A DNA stretch of 64,000 nt from Legionella yabuuchiae (GCF_900640115.1 NZ_CAAAIW010000002.1:1-64000); one strand, 5' to 3'. Shown: positions 24,171-33,820, numbered from the stretch's first letter. Program-made: numbers and translations. The notes: generated from the sequence alone by a model not told the origin.

Positions 24171-27100
24171 ATGGCAGGAAAAAAAGAAAATCTTAAGGCG
24201 TTGTTCACAAATACCCGAACTCGAGTCATTATAATTTTTACGGCTATAGTTCTCATTATTGCTGTTCTGGTGGGCGTGATTCGGTTTACTACCGCGACCT
24301 CTCCTGGTCGCATTCCTGGGAAGACCGCTATCGCCCCCGGAGCTGCCGATATTCAATCTGTACCCGGATCTATTGATCCTACCGCACAATATGCTGCGTT
24401 GCAGGCTCAACAAAATGTTGAGCAAGCTCAAACTGCCGCAAAAACTGGTGGTAGCGCAATCCCTACAATTATTCGAACGCAAGCCTTTGGAACCGGAGTA
24501 CAAGCAGTAGGACCACAACAAGGAGAGGGTGGTGTCGGTTTTTCAACACTGGCGTTAGAAGATGTCGCAGGTCCACAGAAGGGCGCTTGGTTACAGTCGC
24601 TAAAAGATGCCAACTGTAGCAAATCCGCTGTTGAAAACGCAGTCAATCAGGGCGCTTCTTTAACCGACTTGAAAGAGGCTTGTACTTGCGTACAGCTTAA
24701 AGAAAATGGTTATGCTCTGAATGACTTACAACAGGTTTGTAACTGCAAAGAGTTGCGAGCGTCTGGTTTTAATGCAACCCAATTAAAAAATGCTGGATTC
24801 AGCGCAAGTCGATTAAGAGCTTGCGATTTTGATGCGTGTGAATTAAAAAATGCTGGCTTCACCGCCCAGCAATTAAAAGATGCAGGCTTTTCAGACGGAG
24901 AATTAAAAGGGGCTGGATTTTCCCCAGAAGAAATATCAAAAGCAGAAGGTTTACCAAATGGTATTACTGCAGCCGATGTCAGAAAAGCTGGCTGTAGTGC
25001 GGATGCGCTCAGCAAATTACGCCAAGCCGGTGTTTCTGCAGCAGCAATTCGACGGATAAGCGGTTGTAGTGCGGCGCAGTTAAAAGCTGCAGGATATACC
25101 GCCGCTGATTTAAAAAACGCAGGATTCTCAGCCGCCGACTTAAAAAACGCTGGATTTACCCCGGATCAATTAAAAGCCGCAGGGTATTCAGCTCGGGATT
25201 TACTTGATGCTGGGTATACGCCGCAACAACTCGCACAGGCAGGTTATTCTCCAGGACAAATTGATCAAGCTGAAAATGAACTTCCACCGGGGATGACGGC
25301 TCAGGATGTCAAAGCAGCAGGTTGTAATATAGAGGCATTAAAACGAGAGCGTTTAGCAGGTGTAAGTGCCAAATTGATCCGTAAAGATGCTGGTTGTAGC
25401 GCTGATGCATTAAAAGCGGCTGGATTTACCGATCAAGATCTGGCGAATGCAGGGGTTACACCTGAACAAATTAAAGCTGCCGGAATTAACGATGATACAA
25501 TTAGAGCCGCAGGATGCGATCCTACGAAACTTCATCAATTGATGGAAGCTGGAGTTTCAGCCCAGAGGATAAAAGAATTAAATGGTTGTAGCGCTGCTGC
25601 CTTAAAAGCGGCTGGCTTTAATGCTAAGCAATTGGCTCAAGCTGGATTTACCCCGCAACAGTTGCTTGATGCTGGTTTCACTCCTGCTGAGGTAGCTGCT
25701 GCGGAAGAGGCTCAACCTGCAGTCAGTAATGATGCTATAGAAGCCGCCGGTTGCGATCCGGCCAAGCTAAAAGTATTGCGTGCCCAAGGGGTTTCAGCAA
25801 AACGTATTCGAGATCTTAATGGTTGTAGTGCCCAAGCATTGAAGGCTGCTGGTTTTGATGCTAAGCAATTGGCTGATGCGGGCTTTACTCCAAGGCAGTC
25901 ACTTGAGGCTGGATTCACTCCGGATCAAGTTAACGCCGCGGACGGAGTGACGGATCAAGCGATTCGCAATGCTGGATGTGATCCCACAAAATTAAAAGAA
26001 CTTTATGATAAAGGAGTCTCCGCCGCACGCATTGAAAAATTGAACGGTTGTAGCGCCGCAGCATTAAAAGCTGCTGGTTATTCAGCCAAAGATCTTGCGA
26101 ACGCTGGGTTCACTCCCCAGCAACTACTGGATGCAGGGTTTACTCCGCAACAATTGAATCAAGCTGGATTAAACCCGGCGGGTGCAATTGCTGCAGGTAG
26201 AGCCTCAGATTGCAGTGTGGCTTCATTAAAAGCTGCGAGAGCAATGGGGGTTTCTGCGGCCACGATTAAACAAACCTTAGGATGCAGTGCAAAAGCGATG
26301 AAGGAAGCAGGTTATACAGCAGCACAATTAAAAGCTGCAGGATATACTGCTGCGGAATTAAAGGACGCAGGATTTACCGCAGCAGAATTGAAAAACGCTG
26401 GATTTTCTGCCAAAGAATTAAAAGACGCAGGCTTTTCAGCTCAAGATCTTAAGGACGCAGGATTTAGTGCCGCGCAGTTAAAAGATGCAGGATTCAGTGC
26501 CGCTGACCTCAAAGCTGCGGGCTTTAGCCCTGCCCAACTAAAGGATGCTGGATTTACAGCGGACCAGCTTAAAGATGCGGGCTTTAGTGCAGCTGACCTT
26601 AAGGCAGCCGGTTATTCTGCAAAAGAATTAAAAAATGCTGGCTTTACTGCATCGCAGCTAAAAAATGCTGGGTTTAGCGATCAGCAGTTACGGGACGCAG
26701 GGGTTACTCCTGCACCAACGGATGTAGCAGGATTACCCGATATTCAAACACCATCTCCTGAGATTTCACAGGTTTCAGGGATCCCTACTGTGGGAGGCAC
26801 CGCAACTGCTGCACAAGCCACCGCAAATCAGCAGCAGTTGCAACAATTGCTGCAAAGGCAGCAAAGCCAAATGGCGGATCAACGGTATCAGCAGAAGTTG
26901 CAGGAGCGTCAATCGCTTATGATTAGTGCTGCAAATGAAGCACTACAATCATGGAAATCAGTTTCTACTCAAGTCTTTGTTGAGGGAAGTCCACCACCTT
27001 CTCCAGCGCCAGGCGGCGCGGCAGGACCAGGAACAGCCGCTATTCCGTCAGTACCAACGGCACCTGGCGCTTCACATGGACATGCTCAACACGCCGTAAT

Positions 27101-27659
27101 TAAAACGGGTGATGTTATGTTTGCTGTTCTAGATACTTCGATTAACAGTGATGAACCCAGTCCAATTTTGGCGACAATTGTTTCAGGTAAATTAAAGGGC
27201 ACAAAGCTTATTGGAAGTTTCACCTTGCCTAATAATGCCGATAAGATGGTTATTAATTTTAATACCATGTCCGTACCTGGCGCTCCCCATACTACCGGCA
27301 TTAGCGCTTATGCTATTGACCCAAATACGGCTCGTACGGCGTTGTCCACCTATACAAACCATCATTACTTACAGCGTTATGGTGCATTATTTGCCTCGAC
27401 TTTCTTAGAGGGGTTTGGGAATGCGTTTCAGTCTGCAAATACAACGATTCAAATTGGGGGTACGGGCGGGGTGCAAACGACGACGATTCAAAGCGGAATT
27501 GGACGTTCAATTCTGGAAAACGCGGTTATTGGTTTGGCCACTCTTGGCAAAACCTGGGGCCAGGTTGCACAACAGCAATTTAATCGCCCAACCACGGTCA
27601 GCATCTGTGCTGGCACAGGCATTGGAGTCTTGTTTACACAGGATGTTACATCAATCTAA
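24171..27659 (+). CDS. icmE: Dot/Icm channel protein DotG/IcmE with long decapeptide repeats
   Basis: 1162 aa, longer than the ~1050-aa L. pneumophila protein. A TM lies at residues ~18-39 (RVIIIFTAIVLIIAVLVGVI). Residues ~165-848 are a near-continuous repeat of about ten residues, consensus LKDAGFSAAQ, interrupted by Cys-containing units (GCSAAALKAAGF). A Gln-rich linker (residues ~868-910) precedes a VirB10/TrbI-like C-terminal domain from about residue 970 (VIKTGDVMFAVLDTSINSDE, GSFTLPNNADKMVINFN), which inserts into the DotH ring. The repeat half is expected to span the periplasm. The gene follows icmK by 4 bases. Confidence 0.96.
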   Translation: MAGKKENLKALFTNTRTRVIIIFTAIVLIIAVLVGVIRFTTATSPGRIPGKTAIAPGAADIQSVPGSIDPTAQYAALQAQQNVEQAQTAAKTGGSAIPTIIRTQAFGTGVQAVGPQQGEGGVGFSTLALEDVAGPQKGAWLQSLKDANCSKSAVENAVNQGASLTDLKEACTCVQLKENGYALNDLQQVCNCKELRASGFNATQLKNAGFSASRLRACDFDACELKNAGFTAQQLKDAGFSDGELKGAGFSPEEISKAEGLPNGITAADVRKAGCSADALSKLRQAGVSAAAIRRISGCSAAQLKAAGYTAADLKNAGFSAADLKNAGFTPDQLKAAGYSARDLLDAGYTPQQLAQAGYSPGQIDQAENELPPGMTAQDVKAAGCNIEALKRERLAGVSAKLIRKDAGCSADALKAAGFTDQDLANAGVTPEQIKAAGINDDTIRAAGCDPTKLHQLMEAGVSAQRIKELNGCSAAALKAAGFNAKQLAQAGFTPQQLLDAGFTPAEVAAAEEAQPAVSNDAIEAAGCDPAKLKVLRAQGVSAKRIRDLNGCSAQALKAAGFDAKQLADAGFTPRQSLEAGFTPDQVNAADGVTDQAIRNAGCDPTKLKELYDKGVSAARIEKLNGCSAAALKAAGYSAKDLANAGFTPQQLLDAGFTPQQLNQAGLNPAGAIAAGRASDCSVASLKAARAMGVSAATIKQTLGCSAKAMKEAGYTAAQLKAAGYTAAELKDAGFTAAELKNAGFSAKELKDAGFSAQDLKDAGFSAAQLKDAGFSAADLKAAGFSPAQLKDAGFTADQLKDAGFSAADLKAAGYSAKELKNAGFTASQLKNAGFSDQQLRDAGVTPAPTDVAGLPDIQTPSPEISQVSGIPTVGGTATAAQATANQQQLQQLLQRQQSQMADQRYQQKLQERQSLMISAANEALQSWKSVSTQVFVEGSPPPSPAPGGAAGPGTAAIPSVPTAPGASHGHAQHAVIKTGDVMFAVLDTSINSDEPSPILATIVSGKLKGTKLIGSFTLPNNADKMVINFNTMSVPGAPHTTGISAYAIDPNTARTALSTYTNHHYLQRYGALFASTFLEGFGNAFQSANTTIQIGGTGGVQTTTIQSGIGRSILENAVIGLATLGKTWGQVAQQQFNRPTTVSICAGTGIGVLFTQDVTSI

Positions 27660-27678
27660 TTGAATGAGCAGGTAAAAC

Positions 27679-28461
27679 ATGGCAGATAATGATCAATATG
27701 ATGATGAGTATCAGTTCAGCGACTTAGATACTGGAAGTCCTAAGTCAGTTGAAGAAGAGGATATTTATACGTCGCCTATGGGTGCTCAAGGCCGTACAGG
27801 AGTGGCCGCTCCCAGAAATGTAAAACGTAATGCCCTTATAGCCATCGCTTTGATTATTCTTGCGATGGTTATTTACAAGTTCTTGGATTCATTTTTTGCT
27901 GGAAAAAAAGAGACAGTAAAGCCCCCGCAAAAGCCAGCTCAAGTCATAAAGCAAGCGCCAACGCCTCCACAACCTGCTGTCGTTCAACCAATCGCTGCAG
28001 CTCCACCTACAGATGATTCAGTCGAGGTAAATCAAAAATTATCGGCAATGGAGGTTAGCCAGCAAACACTGCGTTCAGATGTGAATTCCATTAGCAATCA
28101 AATGACAGGAGTGAGCTCGAGTGTGAACCAAATGGCATCACAGATTGCTCAACTCAATCAGCTAATTTCTACCCTGAATGAAAAGATTGAAGAGCAATCG
28201 CAAGATATTCAACGACTACGTACAAAACCTAAACCAGTTCGTAAGGTGGTAAGGCGTGTTGTAAAGCCTACTCCTAAATGTTATGTCCAAGCATTGATCC
28301 CAGGTAGGGCGTGGTTAATTTGTACAAATGGGACTACACTTACTGTTAGAGAAGGTTCGACTATACCTGGATATGGTTTAGTAAAACTGATTGATCCACA
28401 TCAAGGAAGGGTCATGACCAGTTCTGGTCAAATAATTAGGTTCAGTCAAGACGACAGTTGA
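27679..28461 (+). CDS. icmG: Dot/Icm inner-membrane protein DotF/IcmG
   Basis: 260 aa. An acidic cytosolic N-terminus (NDQYDDEYQFSDLDTGSPKS) leads to one TM at residues ~50-70 (NALIAIALIILAMVIYKFL). A Pro/Gln-rich linker and a periplasmic coiled coil (residues ~115-180, DVNSISNQMTGVSSSVNQMA) follow, then a small C-terminal beta domain (YVQALIPGRAWLICTNGTTL). DotF modulates core assembly and contacts DotG. It follows icmE by 19 bases, with GAGCAGGTAAAAC as the ribosome site. Confidence 0.94.
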   Translation: MADNDQYDDEYQFSDLDTGSPKSVEEEDIYTSPMGAQGRTGVAAPRNVKRNALIAIALIILAMVIYKFLDSFFAGKKETVKPPQKPAQVIKQAPTPPQPAVVQPIAAAPPTDDSVEVNQKLSAMEVSQQTLRSDVNSISNQMTGVSSSVNQMASQIAQLNQLISTLNEKIEEQSQDIQRLRTKPKPVRKVVRRVVKPTPKCYVQALIPGRAWLICTNGTTLTVREGSTIPGYGLVKLIDPHQGRVMTSSGQIIRFSQDDS

Positions 28462-28468
28462 GGTAGCA

Positions 28469-29032
28469 ATGGCTGATATGAATATAGCCAGCTGGATTTC
28501 AGGCCAAGTCGATATTTTAACAAATATTGCCAAAAACTTAGAGCCAGTTGATCGTTTACTAACAGGTGCTGCTTATTTAATTGGGCTTAGCTTCGCCTTT
28601 AAAGCGATTTACACCCTTAAAGTTTATGGTGAAGCACGAACAATGATGTCTAGCCATACAAGCATTAAAGAACCAGTCATGTATATATTTGTTGCTGGGA
28701 TCTTTTTGTTTATACCTACAGCATTTCAAATGCTTCTAAATACAGCATTTGGTTATACGAACGTGTTAGCTTATGCGCCAGTTAATAGTAGTAATAACAC
28801 ATTAGATGCTTTATTTGGTCCCAATAGTGCGGTTGGACGACCATTATCGATGCTGATTCAGACCATCGGTTTGATAGCGTTTATTCGTGGGTGGGTCTTG
28901 GTCGCCCGTTCCGCTGCTCAAGGTCAACCTCCTGGAGGAACGGGCAAAGGGTTAATGCATGTTTTTGGTGGGATTCTTGCGATGAATATTGTAGGAACAA
29001 TTCAAATTATTAATAATACATTGTATGGTTAA
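28469..29032 (+). CDS. icmC: Dot/Icm inner-membrane protein DotE/IcmC
   Basis: 187 aa with three to four hydrophobic segments: residues ~30-48 (LLTGAAYLIGLSFAFKAIY), ~70-90 (MYIFVAGIFLFIPTAFQML), ~128-145 (MLIQTIGLIAFIRGWVLV) and ~160-180 (LMHVFGGILAMNIVGTIQII). These match DotE/IcmC, a relative of DotP/IcmD and of DotV. The role in the machine is structural but not well defined. TGAGGTAGCA precedes the ATG, 7 bases after icmG. Confidence 0.94.
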   Translation: MADMNIASWISGQVDILTNIAKNLEPVDRLLTGAAYLIGLSFAFKAIYTLKVYGEARTMMSSHTSIKEPVMYIFVAGIFLFIPTAFQMLLNTAFGYTNVLAYAPVNSSNNTLDALFGPNSAVGRPLSMLIQTIGLIAFIRGWVLVARSAAQGQPPGGTGKGLMHVFGGILAMNIVGTIQIINNTLYG

Positions 29033-29072
29033 GGTTTTATAATTAATGATTACTAAACAAGGGAGAGTGGCA

Positions 29073-29459
29073 ATGATTAAAGGTATGCAAGGGAAATTGT
29101 TACAGTGGGGAGTTTATCATTTTATTTTGTGTATCGCCTTAGTATTTTTTACGGAACAGGTTCTCGCGGCTGCAACTTCCGTAGGAGCGATGGCTAAACA
29201 AATTAGTGATTCATTCAGTGATATAGCCAAATTAATCACGGGAACTTCTTACCTTGCCGGCCTAGGGTTTGCAATTGGTGCTATAATGAAATTTAAACAA
29301 CATAAAGATAATCCAACGCAGATACCTATTGGCACACCTATTGCTCTAGTATGCATAGCTGGTGCATTATTATTCCTTCCCACATTATTAAAAGTTGCCG
29401 GCGGTACCATGTTTGGCGGTGGAACGGTTGCTGGCCCAACCGGAATGATATTCTCTTAA
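29073..29459 (+). CDS. icmD: Dot/Icm inner-membrane protein DotP/IcmD, copy 1
   Basis: About 128 aa from the ATG at 29073, chosen because AAGGGAGAG lies just upstream; an ATG at 29046 has no ribosome site. The N-terminal hydrophobic segment ends FTEQVLAAA and looks like a signal or TM. The conserved core is SVGAMAKQISDSFSDIAKLI, SYLAGLGFAIGAIMKFKQHK and DNPTQIPIGTPIALVCIAGA, then LLFLPTLLKVAGGTMFGGG. The following gene is a paralogue with the same core. Confidence 0.93.
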   Translation: MIKGMQGKLLQWGVYHFILCIALVFFTEQVLAAATSVGAMAKQISDSFSDIAKLITGTSYLAGLGFAIGAIMKFKQHKDNPTQIPIGTPIALVCIAGALLFLPTLLKVAGGTMFGGGTVAGPTGMIFS

Positions 29460-29556
29460 GAATGACCTCATTGAGGGAATTATCTATAATGTTGGCATAA
29501 AAAATAATGCCATAATTTGTTATACTTAAGATAATAATAGTTGTTTGTATGTGTTA

Positions 29557-29579
29557 AAAATCGTTATTGTGACGATTTT
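29557..29579 (+). other. Hairpin in the leader of the second icmD
   Basis: AAAATCG and CGATTTT form a 7-bp stem with a 9-base loop, followed by TA and the AGGGGG ribosome site of the second copy. Another stem, TGGCAT-AAAAAATA-ATGCCA, lies about 60 bases upstream. These may attenuate readthrough or help start the second copy. Confidence 0.4.
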
Positions 29580-29596
29580 ATTTTAGGGGGTAGAAA

Positions 29597-29986
29597 GTGA
29601 AGTTTAAGATCAATTCTTCAAGCATGTTTAAATTTGGTATTTTATGCTTGGTACCTATTGGTTTATTGATCGCATCAGGTGATGCCATGGCTGCAGCTAC
29701 AACCGTTGGTGCTATGGCTTCGCAGATTTTAAAATCATTTGAAAACCTAGCTAAATTAATTACTGCGAGTTCTTATTTGGCAGGCTTAGGATTTTCAATC
29801 GGTGCGATTATGAAGTTTAAACAACATAAAGATAATCCGACTCAAATTCCAATTGGCACTCCAATTGCTTTAGTATTTATTGCCGCAGCCTTGTTATTCT
29901 TACCAACGATTCTAGGTGTTGCAGGAGGTACCATGTTTGGTCAGGGAGCAACAACAGCAGGCCCTGGTGGTACTGTGTTTAAATAA
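29597..29986 (+). CDS. icmD: Dot/Icm inner-membrane protein DotP/IcmD, copy 2 (tandem paralogue)
   Basis: 129 aa with a GTG start 6 bases after a very strong AGGGGG ribosome site. A signal-like N-terminus (MFKFGILCLVPIGLLIASGD) ends MAAAT. The core (TVGAMASQILKSFENLAKLI, SYLAGLGFSIGAIMKFKQHK, IPIGTPIALVFIAAALLFLP) is nearly the same as copy 1 at protein level, while the first ~30 residues and the C-terminus differ. L. pneumophila has a single icmD here, and this copy (FIAAALLFLPTILGVAG) looks at least as close to that type as copy 1. It is followed by a strong terminator. Confidence 0.92.
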   Translation: MKFKINSSSMFKFGILCLVPIGLLIASGDAMAAATTVGAMASQILKSFENLAKLITASSYLAGLGFSIGAIMKFKQHKDNPTQIPIGTPIALVFIAAALLFLPTILGVAGGTMFGQGATTAGPGGTVFK

Positions 29987-29999
29987 TATGGAGTATCTT

Positions 30000-30028
30000 C
30001 CCCAGAATCGTGTGTTCTGGGGTTTTTT
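30000..30028 (+). terminator. Strong intrinsic terminator after icmD copy 2
   Basis: CCCCAGAA-TCGTGTG-TTCTGGGG followed by TTTTTT: an 8-bp perfect stem, 7-base loop and six T. It lies 14 bases after the stop codon and probably separates the icmD transcript from icmJ-icmB. Confidence 0.92.
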
Positions 30029-30091
30029 ATGTTAACAACGGGAATGTTCCCAAACACTCAATAAATAGATATTCATCGGTGAGCTGATTGA

Positions 30092-30712
30092 ATGACTGGT
30101 AAGCAAGAATTAAAACTAACCGCAAGTCCCGGCTCCTGGCGACTCTATTCAGCTAGAAAAGCAGATCCGCGATTCAAGTCCTATGAGCAAAAAGTGTTGC
30201 AACGTGATCGCTATACTTGTCAATTTTGTGGTTTTCAAGCAAGAATGTACCAAGAAGTAATTAACCTTGATGGAAATTATGCCAATAATCGCTTATCCAA
30301 TATGGCCACTGCATGTTGTTTTTGTTCACAATGCTTCTTTATTGAATCTGTCGGAGTGGGTGGATATGGCGGAGGTACATTAATTTATCTTCCAGAGCTA
30401 ACTCAGGAGGAACTCAATAGTTTTTGTCATGTGTTGTTTTGCGCCATTACCAATGACACAGGATATAAAAATACCGCGCAAACGCTGTATCGTAGTCTAA
30501 AGTTTCGTTCTCAAATGGTGGAAGAAAAATTTGGAGAAGGAACAAGTGATCCTGCTATTATAGGACATTTAATGATTGACTCAGGTCATTATGATGATGA
30601 TACTTCATCGAAAATTTTTAAGAACATTTGTTTATTGCCATCAAGGGCAAAATTTCGTAAACAAATTGAACATTGGGCAGCAAGTGCTCTAGAAGAAATT
30701 TCAGAAAAATAA
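30092..30712 (+). CDS. icmJ: Coupling-complex zinc protein DotN/IcmJ
   Basis: 206 aa with an HNH-like zinc site: Cys43 and Cys46 (RYTCQFCGF) and Cys75-Cys81 (ACCFCSQC). The surrounding NLDGNYANNRLSNMATA matches the HNH fold, although DotN is not known to cut DNA. DotN binds the DotL C-terminal extension in the coupling complex. The C-terminal half is helical (YRSLKFRSQMVEEKFGEG, KFRKQIEHWAASALEEI). It stands after the icmD terminator, so it should have its own promoter in the 60-base gap. Confidence 0.95.
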   Translation: MTGKQELKLTASPGSWRLYSARKADPRFKSYEQKVLQRDRYTCQFCGFQARMYQEVINLDGNYANNRLSNMATACCFCSQCFFIESVGVGGYGGGTLIYLPELTQEELNSFCHVLFCAITNDTGYKNTAQTLYRSLKFRSQMVEEKFGEGTSDPAIIGHLMIDSGHYDDDTSSKIFKNICLLPSRAKFRKQIEHWAASALEEISEK

Positions 30713-30787
30713 AGTTGCTCCAACCCAAGAAGTAAATATGCAATACTAGGGGTTATTGAGAGGTAAAAATTTAAAGAGGATTTAGGC

Positions 30788-33700
30788 ATGGGGAAATGGG
30801 CGGATTCTTTTTTTGAGGGCGTGGATACCTTCTTTGCCTGGCTAAGCACGTCTCTAAAACAAACGACTGAATCTTATTGCGAATTGGAAACAGCAGATAG
30901 TCCTACCGTATTAGTAAATCATGATGGTTCATTGCTTTCAATTCTTCAGGTCGAGGGTATCACTGCCTTGGTTGGCGCGGATGAATTTGAGCGCTTAGTT
31001 GAAGGATTGACCAACGCTCTGCAAACAGCGATGGGGCGACCCGGGCATGCGCTACAAGTGTATTTTAGCCACGATAAGCAAAATATCAAAAAAGTGATTA
31101 AAGATATCTATGCCCCGGCAGAAGCAACCGCTAAGCGCCTAGAGTTAAATCTTGATGATCTTTTTAATGAACGGGTTAATTATTTAGCACAGTACTGTGC
31201 AGAGGAGCGCACTTATTTTGTATTATATACTCGGCCGTTTAATCTCCCAAAAGATCAATTAAAAGCTGCAAATAAAGCGAAGCTCAAAATGATCCAGGAG
31301 AAAAAAGCACCTTCATTCAAAAACACACAGACCATATACGCAGCAATACCAGAACTTCGAGATACTCATAGTGCTTATGTACGCGCCGTAATGAACGATT
31401 TAGACTCCCTGAATATTATGGTTTCATTAATGGATGTTCATGAGGCCGTTCGCGCCATTCGCATGACCGCTGACCCTGAATTCACCTCACACGATTGGCA
31501 AGCTACGCTTCCTGGGGATATGATTCGTGTGCGTGAGCTCAATAATTTTGAAGGGGATCCTTCTGATTTATTATGGCCTTCCCTCGCCAAACAAGTTATA
31601 CCCCGTGATGCGGAAATCATAGATCGCAGAACCGTTCAAGTTGGGGATAAGCTCTTTTCCTGTGTTTACATTGATTTATTTCCGAAAGATATCAGACCTT
31701 TTTTAACACTCTTTTCCAGAATTTTACCGACCCATGTTCCATGGCGCATTTCTTTTCTCCTAGAAAGCGAAGGATTAGAAACTGTCAAATTAAAGGGACT
31801 TCTCGCTGCTATTTTAAGTTTTTCATCGGCCCAAAATCGATTAATCAGTGATTCTGTAAACTTATTAAAATATCTGCAGATCAATACGGATGAAGCGCTT
31901 ATTCGCTTACGCGTGGTGGTATCCACTTGGGCTCCAGAAGGAAATATCCCGCTATTGCGTCGTCGTAGTTCTGAGTTAGTAAAAGCGGTAGAGGGCTGGG
32001 GTTCGACCGACGTTTCCGAGATATGTGGGGATCCTTTTGCGGGATTTGCCGCAAGCATGCTAGCCACTACGTTGCAAAATCCTGCCGTTCCTTCGGTTGC
32101 GCCTTTATCGGATGTGGTAGCAATGCTTCCTATCACTCGACCTGCATCCCCCTGGCAGACCGGTGCATTAATGTATCGGTCACCAGATGGCAAGCCTTGG
32201 CCGTATCAACCTGGTTCCAACCAGCAAACCACCTGGATTGATTTAGTGTATGCGCGACCTGGTTCTGGTAAATCGGTCTTATCGAATGCTCAAAACTTAG
32301 CATTGTGCTTATCTGGTGGAATTACGCGCTTGCCAAGAATTGCCATTATTGATATTGGCCCTTCCAGTAGCGGGTTAATTTCATTATTGAGAGAAGCATT
32401 GCCTTCTGCAAAACGACACTATGTTGCCTATCATCGCTTAAGAATGTCTCCTGAGTATTCTATAAACCCTTTTGATACGCAACTTGGATGTCGTTTTCCG
32501 ACCGCCCTAGAGCGTTCGTTTTTAGTGAACTTTTTAACCTTGTTGACCACTCCTTTAGGTGCTGAACGGGCTTATGATGGTATGGCGGACCTGAATGGGA
32601 TGGTCGTAGACGAGCTTTATAAGAGTTTCTCTGATGAATTTAATCCAACGCCCTATGCTCACGGGGTTGAAGAATTTATAGACAGTATTTTGGAAGAAAT
32701 AGGCTTTGTACGCGATTCTAAGACAACTTGGTGGGAAGTCACAGATGCGTTGTATTCCGCTGGATTTGTTCATGAAGCAATGCTTGCCCAACGGTATGCC
32801 ATGCCACTTCTTGCCGATGCAGCGTCCATCTGTAGAACACCTTCGATTGAAGATTTATATGGAAAAGTTACAGCGCCAACCGGAGAGTCTTTAATCAGTT
32901 CTTTTTCGCGTATGATATCTGGCGCTGTACGTGAATACCCAATTCTATCACGGATCACCGCGTTTGATATTGGAGATGCTAGAGTCGTATCTCTAGATTT
33001 AGATGAAGTCGCTAAGAGCGGAGGGGATGCAGCGGATCGCCAAACAGCCGTGATGTATATGCTCGCTCGCTACGTATTGGCACGTCATTATTATTTAACT
33101 GAAGAAAGTTTAACCAACATTCCAGAACAATACCGTACTTATCATAAAGATCGCGTTGCCGAAATTCGCGAAGATCCAAAACGAATTGTTTATGATGAGT
33201 TTCATCGAACGTCAAAATCCGCTGCTGTGCGTGATCAAGTCATTATTGACATGCGTGAAGGTCGTAAGTGGAAAGTTCAGATCTCATTGCTGTCTCAGTC
33301 GGTTGAGGACTTTGACCCTGTAATGATTGATTTTGCAACATCAATTTATATTATGGATGCGGGACCCTCACAAGCGATTGAAAAGACCACTCGGATTTTT
33401 GGACTCTCCGAAACTGCGAAAACAGCTTTACGAACACGGGTTCACGGTCCACGACAAGGCGGAGCTACATTTCTTGCACAGTTTGCTACGAAACTAGGTG
33501 TGAATGTTCAATTATTAACGCTTACTCTTGGCCCTATTGAATTGTGGGCATTTAGTACCACTGCTGAAGATGCTGCCGTACGAAATCAACTTTACCGTCA
33601 TATTGGACCATCTGAAACACGTCGCTTCCTAGCAACACTTTTTCCTAGCGGTACTGTTACTAAGGAACTTTCTGTACGACTGGATGCGTTGAAAGAAGAA

Positions 33701-33820
33701 GGCGGTTTTATTGAGGAAGAGGGTCAAATGAGCGTGGTAGAAGAGCTGGTAGAAGATATTTTAGCTGCTTATGCTAAAGATCCTGGCAGTAAGAGCTTAC
33801 CTGCTAAAGTTCACTCATAA
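30788..33820 (+). CDS. icmB: Dot/Icm ATPase DotO/IcmB (VirB4-like)
   Basis: A 1010-aa cytosolic energiser of the type IVB machine. The N-terminal domain (residues ~1-440) contains the VirB4-type YVRAVMNDLDSLNIMVSLMD and FPKDIRPFLTLFSRILPTHV. The ATPase domain has Walker A ARPGSGKSVLSNAQNL near residue 487, IAIIDIGPSSSGLISLL, Walker B RIVYDEFHRTSKS near residue 798 and the arginine-rich sensor QVIIDMREGRKWKVQISLLS. DotO forms hexameric assemblies with DotB at the channel base. AAAGAGGATTTAGGC gives a clear ribosome site. The length is almost exactly that of L. pneumophila IcmB. Confidence 0.97.
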   Translation: MGKWADSFFEGVDTFFAWLSTSLKQTTESYCELETADSPTVLVNHDGSLLSILQVEGITALVGADEFERLVEGLTNALQTAMGRPGHALQVYFSHDKQNIKKVIKDIYAPAEATAKRLELNLDDLFNERVNYLAQYCAEERTYFVLYTRPFNLPKDQLKAANKAKLKMIQEKKAPSFKNTQTIYAAIPELRDTHSAYVRAVMNDLDSLNIMVSLMDVHEAVRAIRMTADPEFTSHDWQATLPGDMIRVRELNNFEGDPSDLLWPSLAKQVIPRDAEIIDRRTVQVGDKLFSCVYIDLFPKDIRPFLTLFSRILPTHVPWRISFLLESEGLETVKLKGLLAAILSFSSAQNRLISDSVNLLKYLQINTDEALIRLRVVVSTWAPEGNIPLLRRRSSELVKAVEGWGSTDVSEICGDPFAGFAASMLATTLQNPAVPSVAPLSDVVAMLPITRPASPWQTGALMYRSPDGKPWPYQPGSNQQTTWIDLVYARPGSGKSVLSNAQNLALCLSGGITRLPRIAIIDIGPSSSGLISLLREALPSAKRHYVAYHRLRMSPEYSINPFDTQLGCRFPTALERSFLVNFLTLLTTPLGAERAYDGMADLNGMVVDELYKSFSDEFNPTPYAHGVEEFIDSILEEIGFVRDSKTTWWEVTDALYSAGFVHEAMLAQRYAMPLLADAASICRTPSIEDLYGKVTAPTGESLISSFSRMISGAVREYPILSRITAFDIGDARVVSLDLDEVAKSGGDAADRQTAVMYMLARYVLARHYYLTEESLTNIPEQYRTYHKDRVAEIREDPKRIVYDEFHRTSKSAAVRDQVIIDMREGRKWKVQISLLSQSVEDFDPVMIDFATSIYIMDAGPSQAIEKTTRIFGLSETAKTALRTRVHGPRQGGATFLAQFATKLGVNVQLLTLTLGPIELWAFSTTAEDAAVRNQLYRHIGPSETRRFLATLFPSGTVTKELSVRLDALKEEGGFIEEEGQMSVVEELVEDILAAYAKDPGSKSLPAKVHS

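Noticed and set aside
24171..27659. Repeat array in icmE as a CRISPR or DNA-level satellite
   Set aside because: The periodicity is ~30 bases in one open frame with synonymous variation; it is a protein repeat, not spacer-separated DNA repeats.
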